A DNA stretch of 64,000 bases, taken from contig NZ_JAUSRO010000006.1 of the NCBI RefSeq assembly GCF_030811835.1, forward strand, positions 248,001 to 312,000, given 5' to 3'. The DNA comes from Variovorax ginsengisoli. Its GTDB lineage: Bacteria; Pseudomonadota; Gammaproteobacteria; Burkholderiales; Burkholderiaceae_C. The stretch's first letter is position 1. The number at the start of each line of letters is the position of its first letter. Both the position numbers and the translations under genes were made by a program. Below the pieces are notes generated by a model. It ran no database searches, had not been told where the DNA came from, and saw only the letters and a program-made list of their open reading frames with translations. Shown one piece after another: positions 25,111 to 33,416 of the stretch.

Positions 25111-26085
25111 TCAACCGAACAGTTTTTTCCACCAACTGCTGGGGCCGGTGGCGCCGCTCGTGCTGCGATGAACACGCTGGGGTGCGTTCGGGTCGAGCAG
25201 TTCGGCATAGGCTTCCAGCGCATGCGCCACCGTCGCGATCCGTGCGGGCGGCGTGCCGTGCGCGGCCATGACCTTCGTGAGCGCATCGAGGCTCGGCGCG
25301 GCACGTTCGGTCAGCGCGACGATGCCCGCGGCCACGGCGCAGGCATCGTCGGGAGTGTCGAGGCAGATCACATGGTCGCCCAGCAGTTCGCGCCAGCGCG
25401 CTTCGCAGCGACGCCGACGCTGCGCGTCGGGGATCAGGAAGAACAGGTGGTAGCTTTCGGCGGCGGCTGCGATCACTTCTTCGATCGGGATGTCCTCGTC
25501 GAGCTTCTCGCCGATGAGGGACTCGATCTGGTGGCGCGAGACGGCCGGGTAGGGCAGCTCGTCGCCCGTCATGAACAGGTAGCCGCGCTTCTTGCGCTTG
25601 GCCCAGCAGTCGGTGTCGGTGTGTTGTGCCAGCACGTAGAACGCAAGTTCGTAGCTCTCTTCGCCGCTGCCGCCACCGCCACCCTCCAGGTAGCTCCAGG
25701 TCAGCCACTGGTCCATCAGCTCGGCCGTCGATTCGAACTGGCCGACCTGCAGCGAGGCGCTGTCCGACGTGGCGTCGCCGATGGCCATGAACAGCAGTTG
25801 CGGGTCGGCGACGCCGCATTCGGTCAGCAGCTTCATGAAGGTCGGCAGCTCGCGTGTTGCGAGGATCCGTGGGATGTCGCCCATCGACCCGGTGACGTCC
25901 AGTGCGAAGACAACGGCCAGCGAGTTCGGATGGTCTGCGTTGTCGCGCGATTCGCGCACCTTCAGGCCGCGTGGATTCATCAGCGGATGCGTGCCGCGCT
26001 GCGTGAAGACTTCGTCGCCCGACTGTGTCGCGCGATCGGCGACCAGTGCAGCGTGTGCGGCATGTGAGTAATTTCCGTAGCCCAT
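25111..26085 (-). CDS. VWA-domain protein of a conserved signalling-type cluster
   Basis: A 324-residue cytoplasmic protein with a von Willebrand A domain. The metal-ion site is DVTGSMG (Asp63, Thr65, Ser67), followed by AIGDATSD and FMTGDELP, the other two site segments. A highly glycine-rich loop (LEGGGGGSGEESYELA) lies between. There is no signal peptide or membrane helix. ATG 26085 has a strong AGAGGAAC site. VWA proteins of this kind usually bind a partner through the metal site. The neighbours, a pseudokinase (19-base gap) and a ligase (7-base gap), are the likely partners. Confidence 0.9.
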   Translation of the reverse strand: MGYGNYSHAAHAALVADRATQSGDEVFTQRGTHPLMNPRGLKVRESRDNADHPNSLAVVFALDVTGSMGDIPRILATRELPTFMKLLTECGVADPQLLFMAIGDATSDSASLQVGQFESTAELMDQWLTWSYLEGGGGGSGEESYELAFYVLAQHTDTDCWAKRKKRGYLFMTGDELPYPAVSRHQIESLIGEKLDEDIPIEEVIAAAAESYHLFFLIPDAQRRRRCEARWRELLGDHVICLDTPDDACAVAAGIVALTERAAPSLDALTKVMAAHGTPPARIATVAHALEAYAELLDPNAPQRVHRSTSGATGPSSWWKKLFG

Positions 26086-26104
26086 GGACTTGTTCCTCTG
26101 AGGT

Positions 26105-27052
26105 TCAGGCGCCGGGCGGCGCGGGATCGAAACGGACGAATTGCGGCGCGCCGAAAGCAGCGCGTGCGGCGCCGGAAAGTGCAGCCTCGATGCCCGTGGC
26201 ACCCAGCCGCATGCAGGCCTGCACATCGTCGCTGCATGCGTGCAGCAGGTCGGCGAGTGGTGCGGGCGCGCGGGTGTCCTGCAGCAGCAGCCGCACAGTC
26301 CAGGCGCTCTGGCGCAGGTCACGGGCCACGGCTTCGGCATGCGCCGCTGCATGGCCCTGGCGCGCCTGGCGCCAACCGATCAACAGAATGCCGTGATCGT
26401 GCGGGTGCACCAGTGCATGCGCCGGTGCGATGTCGCCGTGCGACCAGCCGTTGGCATGCAGGAAGCCCAGGACTTCGAGCATGCGGCGCCAGATCCACAC
26501 CGCATGGCGCGGATCGATGCCGCGGGGTTGGGTCTGCATCACGTCGGCCAGGCTCCCCCAATAGCCAGCTGGATGGCGCAGCACCAGCGCATCTCGCAGG
26601 TCGCCTGCACCGCCATCGGCACGGCCGGCCCCCACCGGCTGCGGCAGGCGGCGCGTGTAGTACGCGGCACCGGGCGCCTGAATGGCCTGGAGCGCCGACA
26701 GCACCTGCAACTCTTGGGCGAGCGCGTCGCGATGCCCGGCATCGCGGGCGATCTTCATCGTTACGCGTTCGTGCACCGCGCCCAGCCGTTCGGCCAACAG
26801 CACATCGCAGTGTGGACCCTTGCCAACCAGCGCCTTCACCAGGTAGTTGGCCTGCCGCCAGCGATAGGCCTGGCCCGAGGCCGCTTCGGCCTCGGCACGC
26901 AGCCAGGCATTCCGGAAATCCTTTCGCTCGACGCGCTCCTCGCCGCGCATGACGGTGGCACCGCAGTAGGCACATTGCACCGTGCGCCAGCGCGCCGCGC
27001 GCGGCAACGGTGCCGCGCATTGAGGGCAGAGGACAGCGGTGAGGGTGAGCAT
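26105..27052 (-). CDS. Zinc-ribbon protein kinase-like protein, probably a pseudokinase
   Basis: A 315-residue protein. Residues 1-35 form a zinc ribbon (Cys9, Cys12, Cys27, Cys30). The rest resembles a protein kinase: Lys100 in VTMKIA matches the ATP-binding Lys, Glu114 may match the helix-C Glu, and HGD (205-207) matches the catalytic HRD. The expected Asn is His212 and the DFG metal site reads IGW (225-227), so normal phosphotransfer is doubtful. It may bind nucleotide or act as a scaffold. ATG 27052 gives the ribbon at the N-terminus. It is the first gene of the leftward cluster with the VWA protein and the ligase. Confidence 0.8.
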   Translation of the reverse strand: MLTLTAVLCPQCAAPLPRAARWRTVQCAYCGATVMRGEERVERKDFRNAWLRAEAEAASGQAYRWRQANYLVKALVGKGPHCDVLLAERLGAVHERVTMKIARDAGHRDALAQELQVLSALQAIQAPGAAYYTRRLPQPVGAGRADGGAGDLRDALVLRHPAGYWGSLADVMQTQPRGIDPRHAVWIWRRMLEVLGFLHANGWSHGDIAPAHALVHPHDHGILLIGWRQARQGHAAAHAEAVARDLRQSAWTVRLLLQDTRAPAPLADLLHACSDDVQACMRLGATGIEAALSGAARAAFGAPQFVRFDPAPPGA

Positions 27053-27169
27053 CGGGGCAGTGCAAAGGCGGTCGGGCAATGACACGGTCAAGGATACCGG
27101 TTTGACGCGGCCCCCCACGAACGCCGAGGTACCTGTGCCGCCGTGGGCACGTTGAGCCCGCATCAGGTC

Positions 27170-27775
27170 TCATTGATGAGGTGGCGGACCTGGATCTGAC
27201 AGGACGTGAGGGGCGGCGGGCACCCGGGCACCGATGTAGCGCCGAAGTGTGCGAGGGTGAATTTCGTAGCGTTTGGCCACTTCGTTGATCGAAAGGCCGT
27301 CGATCTCGACTGCGTTGTGGGCGGCTTGTTGCTGCTGCAGGGAGAGCGCGGCTCGGCGACCGAGGGGGCGTCCTTGCGCCCGTGCCTCCGCCATGCCCGC
27401 ACGCGTGCGCTCGCTGATCAGCGACCTTTCAAACTCAGCCAGCGCGGCCATCATGTGGAAAAAGAGCTTCCCACCCGGAGAGGTCGTGTCGATGTGTTCG
27501 GAGAGCGAAACGAACTGGACATCGCGTTGGCCGAGTGCGTCGACAAGCTGGACGAGCCCCTGCAAAGAGCGCCCCAGTCGATCCAGTTTCCAGACCACCA
27601 GCATGCCTCCCGGCTGGATGCGCTGAAGGGTGCGATCCAAGCCAGGCCTGGAGAAAACTGCGCCAGAAACACCTTGATCTGTAAATATCTTGTTACATCC
27701 AGCGCGTTCAAGGGCAGCGATTTGGAGGTCGAGATGCTGCTCTTCGGTGGACACGCGCGCGTAACCAATCTTCAT
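27170..27775 (-). CDS. Serine recombinase (resolvase/invertase family)
   Basis: A 201-residue small serine recombinase. MKIGYARVST contains the catalytic Ser9; WKLDRLGRSLQGL and FFHMMAALAEFERSLISERT are the conserved arginine and dimer-helix segments; residues ~140-185 have a C-terminal helix-turn-helix (LSINEVAKRYEIHPRTLRRY). Length is standard for Tn3-type resolvases and DNA invertases. An upstream in-frame start would add ~34 unusual residues, so ATG 27775 is preferred. No inverted-repeat crossover site or transposase is visible nearby, so its target is unknown. It marks the start of the accessory segment. Confidence 0.92.
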   Translation of the reverse strand: MKIGYARVSTEEQHLDLQIAALERAGCNKIFTDQGVSGAVFSRPGLDRTLQRIQPGGMLVVWKLDRLGRSLQGLVQLVDALGQRDVQFVSLSEHIDTTSPGGKLFFHMMAALAEFERSLISERTRAGMAEARAQGRPLGRRAALSLQQQQAAHNAVEIDGLSINEVAKRYEIHPRTLRRYIGARVPAAPHVLSDPGPPPHQ

Positions 27776-28025
27776 TTGCGAGGAATTCTGAGAAAGAGGA
27801 GTGGGGTCGGAAAGCACGAGAACTTTATTCCTCATTTGTAGGAAATAGTTGACAAAAGGGGTCCTTTTTGCCTTCACAGTTCTTCATCTGCCTTGCCGCT
27901 GTGGTGTAGAGGAGCGGGGATCAATTCTCCGCTGTGATTCTGAGCATGGCGCAAGGGACCCTTTGTGCCTCGAACTTGTCAGGCTTCGTGACAACTTGGA
28001 TACGGTTGACGCCGCGACTGGCACG

Positions 28026-28724
28026 ATGGGCGCACAGGCCTCGGCAGTGGTGCTCTGTGCGGCGGGGTGCTTCACCGTCAGCCTGATCTCCCTGGGCCTT
28101 TCAAGTCTGCTGCTGACGTCCGCGACGGTGGATGGGGTGGTACCTCCCGCACTGCATCTCCTCTTCGTGGTGCTGGGTGTCATCTGCACCCAAACGCTCC
28201 CTTCAGGGGAGCGCGCGACCGTTGCTTTTGAGATTTTTTGTTGCAACTGTTGGGCGGTCGCGGGGGGGGCTTTTGTCGCCATCTGCCTCAGGGCGAACTT
28301 GCAGTCGATGGCGTGGGCAACGCTGTGCTTTGCGACGGGCCTTTTCGTTGCGCTCCCGTTCCATCTGGCGAATCCCGGCAGCAAGGCTTGTGCGTTTGCC
28401 CTGAGACGCATGCCCCTGCCCAACCCGACCTTGTCGTTTCAGCAGCGGATGTGCCTGTGCATCACAGATGCTGAAAAGTTGATAAGCATGAAATTGAAGG
28501 GCACGCTGCCTTCAGATCCCGCATTGGACATCTATATCCAAGGGCTCATGGCCGGCATCCAGACGGTGGGTGGAATGCAAGGTGAGCCTGATATTTCTGA
28601 TAACGAAGAATGGTCTTACTGGCCTAGATCTTCACTTATTGAGATTTATGGGATTGGTTTGAAGCATGGTGCTTATTTGCGATCCACGAGAGATTTTCGA
28701 GAATATGAGGCAAAAAATAATTGA
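28026..28724 (+). CDS. Uncharacterised four-span membrane protein
   Basis: About 232 residues. The first 135 residues hold four hydrophobic segments (CFTVSLISLGLSSLLLT, LLFVVLGVICTQTL, an FCCNCWAVAGGAFVAICL helix, and ATLCFATGLFVALPF). The soluble C-terminal ~95 residues are acidic and mixed (SDNEEWSYWPRSSL...). It is rich in cysteine within the membrane part. The start is uncertain: the frame is open upstream to ~27849, ATG 28026 has no ribosome site, and the gene may be 5'-altered. The 3' part is AT-rich compared with flanking genes, a sign of transfer. No family is recognised. Confidence 0.6.
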   Translation: MGAQASAVVLCAAGCFTVSLISLGLSSLLLTSATVDGVVPPALHLLFVVLGVICTQTLPSGERATVAFEIFCCNCWAVAGGAFVAICLRANLQSMAWATLCFATGLFVALPFHLANPGSKACAFALRRMPLPNPTLSFQQRMCLCITDAEKLISMKLKGTLPSDPALDIYIQGLMAGIQTVGGMQGEPDISDNEEWSYWPRSSLIEIYGIGLKHGAYLRSTRDFREYEAKNN

Positions 28725-28763
28725 ATTACTCCTTCAAGTGTTAAAGATAATATCTAGGTAAAA

Positions 28764-28934
28764 ATGATTTTTCGATGCAATTGTGCAACTCATTATTTGG
28801 AACGCATACCTCGATCCTGGTGGATGCGATTGATTTTTCGCAGAAAAGCCCTCTATATCTGCCGATCCTGCGGCCAGGTACAATTAGCAAATATGAAGAA
28901 GATTGCAAAAGAAATCCGGGATTTTCATGCGTGA
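28764..28934 (+). CDS. 56-residue CxC/CxxC putative zinc-binding protein
   Basis: A very short gene. The protein begins MIFRCNCATHYLERIPRS and has Cys5, Cys7, Cys33 and Cys36 (CNC and CRSC), separated by a basic, Trp-containing stretch (WWMRLIFRRKALY). This layout resembles a small four-cysteine zinc module. An AGGT lies 5 bases before the ATG, a weak ribosome site. It follows the membrane protein gene by 39 bases on the same strand, in AT-rich DNA. Function unknown. Confidence 0.6.
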   Translation: MIFRCNCATHYLERIPRSWWMRLIFRRKALYICRSCGQVQLANMKKIAKEIRDFHA

Positions 28935-29073
28935 TGCATGAGTGAGATGCTGTGATGCGTGCTTGCATCATCCTGTGTCAGTAGCCCTTGCTGATGGTGC
29001 AGGACGCATGCGAGCATGCCCAGTTTTTGAATTCCCGTGGCTGCACGCGCGGGCTTGGTTATATTCCTGGCGG

Positions 29074-29115
29074 ATAAAAAATAAGCCACCGCGCGGTCAA
29101 GCTGATCACGGTGGC
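29074..29115 (-). terminator. Intrinsic terminator-like hairpin for leftward transcripts
   Basis: Read leftwards, GCCACCG and CGGTGGC form a 7-bp stem (29109-29115 with 29085-29091; 17-base loop) followed by TTATTTTTT. It lies 15 bases after the end of the broken frame at 29131, which suggests that a real leftward gene once ended here. Confidence 0.5.
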
Positions 29116-29130
29116 AAATTCATGCGGAAT

Positions 29131-29525
29131 TCAATCTTCAAATCGATTGGATTGGTTTACGTGTAGTCGTAAGGACGCTTCGCGGCTCTGCATCCTGCCG
29201 CACTTGGCAAGCCCATCGTGCGCATCCAATGAAGACGAATATGGGTCGTACCAGAAATAGGTCATGAGCCGTACCAGCCGCCCGATGAAGACTGACTGGG
29301 AAATGCTCCCTCTGCCTTGACGAGTTGAAGGATGAAGTCCCAGTGAATACAGGCGGCATGTCGCCACATAGGGCGAATTGTTCTAGGACGAGGCGAAATA
29401 TTCCGAAAGCCCTTGGTTTGAAGCCCGGGGCTGGATGCGCTCAAATCCAGTCGTGACGTACTCGGTGTTCGGAACCACTGAGGAAGATCAGTGGCTCGTG
29501 CCTGATGCGCTAGGGAGGAGGGCAT
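29131..29525 (-). pseudogene. Probable frameshifted gene remnant
   Basis: Two leftward frames overlap and could join by one shift near 29300. The first ends ...LQLVKAEGAFPSQS; the other continues with VFIGRLVRLMTYFWYDPYSS and runs to a stop at 29131. Joined, they read as a plausible protein end of ~130 residues, with a terminator-like hairpin right behind. There is no match that I recognise, and the 5' part is unclear. It may equally be non-coding. It lies between the accessory genes and tRNA-Thr, a usual place for broken integration debris. Confidence 0.25.
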
Positions 29526-29552
29526 GGCTGAAGTGCGGCCCCGGCACGAAAC

Positions 29553-29576
29553 AAAAAAGCCATCCCGAGGGATGGC
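29553..29576 (-). terminator. Intrinsic terminator after tRNA-Thr
   Basis: Read leftwards, GCCATCCC-TC-GGGATGGC is a perfect 8-bp stem followed by TTTTTTG. It is 27 bases beyond the tRNA 3' end and closes the prfB-HAD-pepN-fbp-tRNA direction. Confidence 0.88.
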
Positions 29577-29603
29577 TTAAGTGCTTGATATGGCTATCAA
29601 AAA

Positions 29604-29679
29604 TGGTGCCGGAGAGATGAATCGAACACCCGACCTTCTCATTACGAATGAGCTGCTCTACCGACTGAGCTACACCGGC
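29604..29679 (-). tRNA. tRNA-Thr (anticodon CGT)
   Basis: 76 bases including an encoded CCA. Standard arms fold: acceptor GCCGGTG, D-arm GCTC...GAGC, anticodon stem CTCAT/ATGAG with loop TCGTA-type and anticodon CGT (29644-29646 on the top strand), and TTCGATT T-loop. One acceptor mismatch (U6-U67) is present. A TATAAT is at 29690-29695, inside the end of fbp. Its 3' end faces the accessory segment, as in tRNA-targeted islands. Confidence 0.95.
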
Positions 29680-29690
29680 TAAGCCTTCAA

Positions 29691-30701
29691 TTATAGCGGA
29701 TTATGGTAGCTGGTTACGCGCTCGACCTCGTTTTTTGATCCCAAAATCACGCTCACCCGTTCATGCAGCTTGGTCGGCTGCAGGTCGAGGATGCGGTCAC
29801 GGCCGTTGGTGGCCGCACCACCCGCCTGTTCGACCAGCCAGCTCATCGGGTTGGCTTCGTACATGAGCCGCAGCTTGCCTGGCTTGCCGGGTTCGCGTTT
29901 GTCCCACGGGTACATGAAGATGCCGCCACGCATGAGGATGCGATGCACGTCGGTCACCATGCTGGCGATCCAGCGCATGTTGAAGTCCTTGGCGCGCGGG
30001 CCTTCGCTGCCGGCCAGGCATTCGTCGATGTAGCGCTTCACGGGCTCATCCCAGTGGCGCATGTTGCTCATGTTGATCGAGAATTCCTTGGTGTCTGCCG
30101 GAATCTGGATGTCTTCCTTGGTCAGCACGAAGCTGCCTTGCTCGCGGTCGAGCGTGAACATGGCCACGCCGTGTCCCACCGTCAGCACCAGCGTGGTTTG
30201 CGGCCCATAGATGCAGTAGCCGGCCGCCACCTGCTTGGCGCCGGCCTGCAAGAAATCGGCCTCCTGCACGCCGGGGTGTTCGTCGGGCTTCTTGAGCACG
30301 CTGAAGATGGTGCCGATGCTCACGTTGACGTCGATGTTGCTCGATCCATCGAGCGGGTCGAACAGCAGCAGGTATTCGCCCTGCGGGTAACGGTTGGGCA
30401 CCACGTAGATGCTGTCCATCTCCTCGCTGGCCATGGCGGCGAGATGACCGCCCCATTCGTTGGCTTCGATCAGCACTTCGTTGGCGATGATGTCCAGCTT
30501 CTTCTGGACTTCGCCCTGCACGTTCTCGCTGTCGGCCGAGCCGAGCACGCCGCCCAGGTCGCCCTTGTTGACGGCCATGCTGATGCTCTTGCAGGCGCGC
30601 GCGACCACTTCGAGCAGCAGGCGCAATTGGCCGGGAATCAACCCGTCGGCGCGCTGCTGCTCGACGAGGTAGCGGGTAAGTGAAATCTTCTGTTGAGCCA
30701 T
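29691..30701 (-). CDS. fbp: Class 1 fructose-1,6-bisphosphatase
   Basis: A 336-residue gluconeogenic enzyme that removes phosphate from fructose 1,6-bisphosphate. It shows the FBPase I metal/phosphate motif [22 protein letters not shown], the sugar loop [20 protein letters not shown], and [15 protein letters not shown]. Length is typical. ATG 30701 is 21 bases after pepN, so the two are co-transcribed. The stop lies 11 bases before tRNA-Thr. Confidence 0.96.
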   Translation of the reverse strand: MAQQKISLTRYLVEQQRADGLIPGQLRLLLEVVARACKSISMAVNKGDLGGVLGSADSENVQGEVQKKLDIIANEVLIEANEWGGHLAAMASEEMDSIYVVPNRYPQGEYLLLFDPLDGSSNIDVNVSIGTIFSVLKKPDEHPGVQEADFLQAGAKQVAAGYCIYGPQTTLVLTVGHGVAMFTLDREQGSFVLTKEDIQIPADTKEFSINMSNMRHWDEPVKRYIDECLAGSEGPRAKDFNMRWIASMVTDVHRILMRGGIFMYPWDKREPGKPGKLRLMYEANPMSWLVEQAGGAATNGRDRILDLQPTKLHERVSVILGSKNEVERVTSYHNPL

Positions 30702-30722
30702 GGGTTCCTTTCTGAAAAGAGG

Positions 30723-33416
30723 TCAGCCGGCGAGCGCGCGGGTCACGACTTCGCGCGTGTCCTTGCTCAGGTCGGGCTTGGCGGCGATGCGCATGATGGC
30801 TTCGCGCGCGGCGCTGCGGTAGGGTTCGGCCAGCTTGTTCCAGCGGTCGAGGCCACGTGCCAGACGCGCCGCGACTTGCGGGTTGAGCGCGTCCAGCTCG
30901 ATCACGCGGTCGCTCCAGAACACGTAGCCCGCCGCATCGGTGCGATGGAAGGCGCCTGGGTTGGCACTGCAGTAGCTGAAGATCACGCTGCGGGCGCGGT
31001 TGGGGTTCTTCAGGGAGAAGTCCGGGTGCTTCATGAGCTGCTTGACCAGCGGCAGCACATTGCCTCCACGGTCGGGCGCACCGGCCTGCAGCGAGAACCA
31101 CTTGTCGATGACCAGCGCCTCGTCCTTGAAAATCGCGTGAAAGCGTGCGAGCGCCGGGGCGGCCAATGCATGGCCCGAAGACACCAGCGCGTTGAGCGCG
31201 TTGAAGCGGTCCGTCATGTTGCCCGCATCCTTGAAGCGCTGCAGCGTGCGGCCCGGCCACACCGCATCGCCCGAGGCGCAGGCGGCCAGGCACAGGTGGA
31301 CCAACGCCATGCCGGCCAGGGCGCGGCGCCCCGCCGACAGCGGATCGGGCGTGTACGCGCCCGTGTCCTGGTTGGCGTCATAGGCCTGCTCCCACTCGGC
31401 GAACAGCGCGGTGGCCAGCTGCAGGCGCATCGCTTCACGCACCGTATGCACGCGTTGCGGGTCGACCACGTCGAGTTGCTCGGCGATGTATGTTTCCGAC
31501 GGCAGCGTGAGCACCAGCTCCTTGAACGCGGCGTCGAGCTTGGTATCACCCAGCACGCTGCGCATGGCGGCGATGTAGGCGTCGTCGAGTACGGCGTTTC
31601 CGACAGGTGCTGAATCCGTGATCGCCTGGATCGCGCTGCGCAGTGCCAGGCGCTGGCCGGCTTCCCAGCGGTTGAACGGGTCGATGTCGTTGGCCAGCAG
31701 CGTCAGCAACTGCGCATCGGTGTACGCGAAGTCGAGCACCACCGGCGCACTGAAGCCACGCAGGATCGAAGGCACCGGCGCGGCATCGAGGCCGGTGAAG
31801 ACGAAGCGCTGGCTGGCCTCGGTGAGCACCAGCGTGCGCGTGCCCGCCGTGGCCTGGCCTTCGCCTTCGAGCTGCAGCGGGAGTTCGCGGCCGTCTTCCG
31901 ACAGCAGCCCGACATTCACCGGAATGACGAAGGGCTCCTTGTGCGACTGGCCCGGCGTGGGCGGGCAGCTTTGCTCGAACGCCAGCGTGTAGCTGCGCGC
32001 CTCGGCGTCGTAGCTGCCATGCGCCAGCAGGCGCGGCGAGCCCGACTGCGCATACCAGCGCTTGAACTGCGGCAGCAGGCGCGCGAGCTCGGAGTCGGGG
32101 TTGGCGTCGGCGATGGCTTGCGCGAAATCGTCGCAGGTCACGGCCTGGCCGTCGTGGCGCTCGAAGTACAGCGTGATGCCGCGCTCGAAGCCCTTGCGGC
32201 CCACCAGGGTCTGCATCATGCGAACGACCTCCGCACCCTTCTCGTAGATGGTGACGGTGTAGAAGTTGCTGATCTCGAAGTAGCTGTCGGGGCGCACCGG
32301 ATGTGCCATCGGACCCGCGTCTTCGGGGAACTGGGCGGTGCGCAGCACCCGCACGTCCTCGATGCGCTTGACTGCGCGCGCCGATGCATCGGCGCACAGG
32401 TCCATGCTGAACTCCTGGTCGCGAAAGACGGTCAGGCCTTCCTTGAGCGAGAGCTGGAACCAGTCCCTGCAGGTCACGCGGTCGCCCGACCAGTTGTGGA
32501 AGTACTCGTGGCCGACCACGCTCTCGATGTTGCTGTAGTCGGCGTCGGTGGCGGTCGCCTGGTTGGCCAGAACGTACTTCGTGTTGAAGATGTTCAGGCC
32601 CTTGTTTTCCATCGCGCCCATGTTGAAGTCGCTGGTCGCGACGATCATGAAGCGGTCGAGGTCCAGCGGCAGGCCGAAGCGCGCCTCGTCCCACAGCACC
32701 GAGTGGATCAGCGAGGTCATCGCATGCTCGGTCTTGTCGAGGTCGCCCGCGCGCACAAACACCTGCAGCAGGTGTTCCTTGCCGTTGCGCGCGCGAATGC
32801 GTTGCTCGCGTGCGACCAGCTTGCCGGCAACCAGCGCGAACAGGTAGCTCGGCTTGCGAAACGGGTCGACCCATTGGGCAAAGTGGCGCCCGTCGGGCAG
32901 GTCGCCGCTGTCGACGAGGTTGCCGTTCGACAGCAGCACCGGATAGGCGGTCTTGTCGGCGCGCAGTGTCACCGTGTAGTTCGCCATCACGTCGGGACGG
33001 TCGAGGAAGTACGTGATGCGGCGAAAGCCTTCGGCCTCGCACTGGGTGAAGAAGGTGTCCTGGCTCACGAAAAGGCCCATGAGCTTGGTGTTCTTCACCG
33101 GGCAGCAGGTCGTGAAGATCTCCAGCTCGAAGGCTTCAGGCAGGTTGTCGATGACCAGCTGACCAGCCTCCATGCGAAACGAGGCGCCCTGGCCGTCGAC
33201 CAGCACGCGCGCCAGGTTGAGTTCCTCGCCATCCAGGCGCAGTGCGCCGGTGGGCTGGTCGGGGTTGCGGCGCAGGCGCATGCGGTTGAGCACGCGCGTC
33301 TTGCTCGGGTCCAGGTCGAAGGTCAGCTCGACGGTGTCGATCCACCAGGCCGGTGCGGTGTAGTCCTCACGGCGGATCGCCACGGGCTGGCCTTGTCCAT
33401 CACGCTGTTGCAACAT
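30723..33416 (-). CDS. pepN: Aminopeptidase N (M1 family)
   Basis: An 897-residue zinc exopeptidase that releases N-terminal amino acids. The exopeptidase motif GAMENKGLN and the zinc site GHEYFHNWSGD (HExxH, about residue 301-305) with SLKEGLTVFRD 18 residues later are intact. DUF3458 and C-terminal helical domains follow, as in E. coli PepN. ATG 33416 overlaps the end of the HAD gene by 17 bases. It belongs to the leftward prfB-HAD-pepN-fbp set. Confidence 0.96.
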   Translation of the reverse strand: MLQQRDGQGQPVAIRREDYTAPAWWIDTVELTFDLDPSKTRVLNRMRLRRNPDQPTGALRLDGEELNLARVLVDGQGASFRMEAGQLVIDNLPEAFELEIFTTCCPVKNTKLMGLFVSQDTFFTQCEAEGFRRITYFLDRPDVMANYTVTLRADKTAYPVLLSNGNLVDSGDLPDGRHFAQWVDPFRKPSYLFALVAGKLVAREQRIRARNGKEHLLQVFVRAGDLDKTEHAMTSLIHSVLWDEARFGLPLDLDRFMIVATSDFNMGAMENKGLNIFNTKYVLANQATATDADYSNIESVVGHEYFHNWSGDRVTCRDWFQLSLKEGLTVFRDQEFSMDLCADASARAVKRIEDVRVLRTAQFPEDAGPMAHPVRPDSYFEISNFYTVTIYEKGAEVVRMMQTLVGRKGFERGITLYFERHDGQAVTCDDFAQAIADANPDSELARLLPQFKRWYAQSGSPRLLAHGSYDAEARSYTLAFEQSCPPTPGQSHKEPFVIPVNVGLLSEDGRELPLQLEGEGQATAGTRTLVLTEASQRFVFTGLDAAPVPSILRGFSAPVVLDFAYTDAQLLTLLANDIDPFNRWEAGQRLALRSAIQAITDSAPVGNAVLDDAYIAAMRSVLGDTKLDAAFKELVLTLPSETYIAEQLDVVDPQRVHTVREAMRLQLATALFAEWEQAYDANQDTGAYTPDPLSAGRRALAGMALVHLCLAACASGDAVWPGRTLQRFKDAGNMTDRFNALNALVSSGHALAAPALARFHAIFKDEALVIDKWFSLQAGAPDRGGNVLPLVKQLMKHPDFSLKNPNRARSVIFSYCSANPGAFHRTDAAGYVFWSDRVIELDALNPQVAARLARGLDRWNKLAEPYRSAAREAIMRIAAKPDLSKDTREVVTRALAG

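Noticed and set aside
27170..27775. Complete transposon carried with the resolvase
   Set aside because: No transposase, terminal inverted repeats or res-like crossover sites were seen around it.
27849..28025. N-terminal extension of the membrane protein from a TTG
   Set aside because: The extra ~59 residues have no membrane or domain pattern, and the TTG lies in the divergent promoter region of the recombinase.
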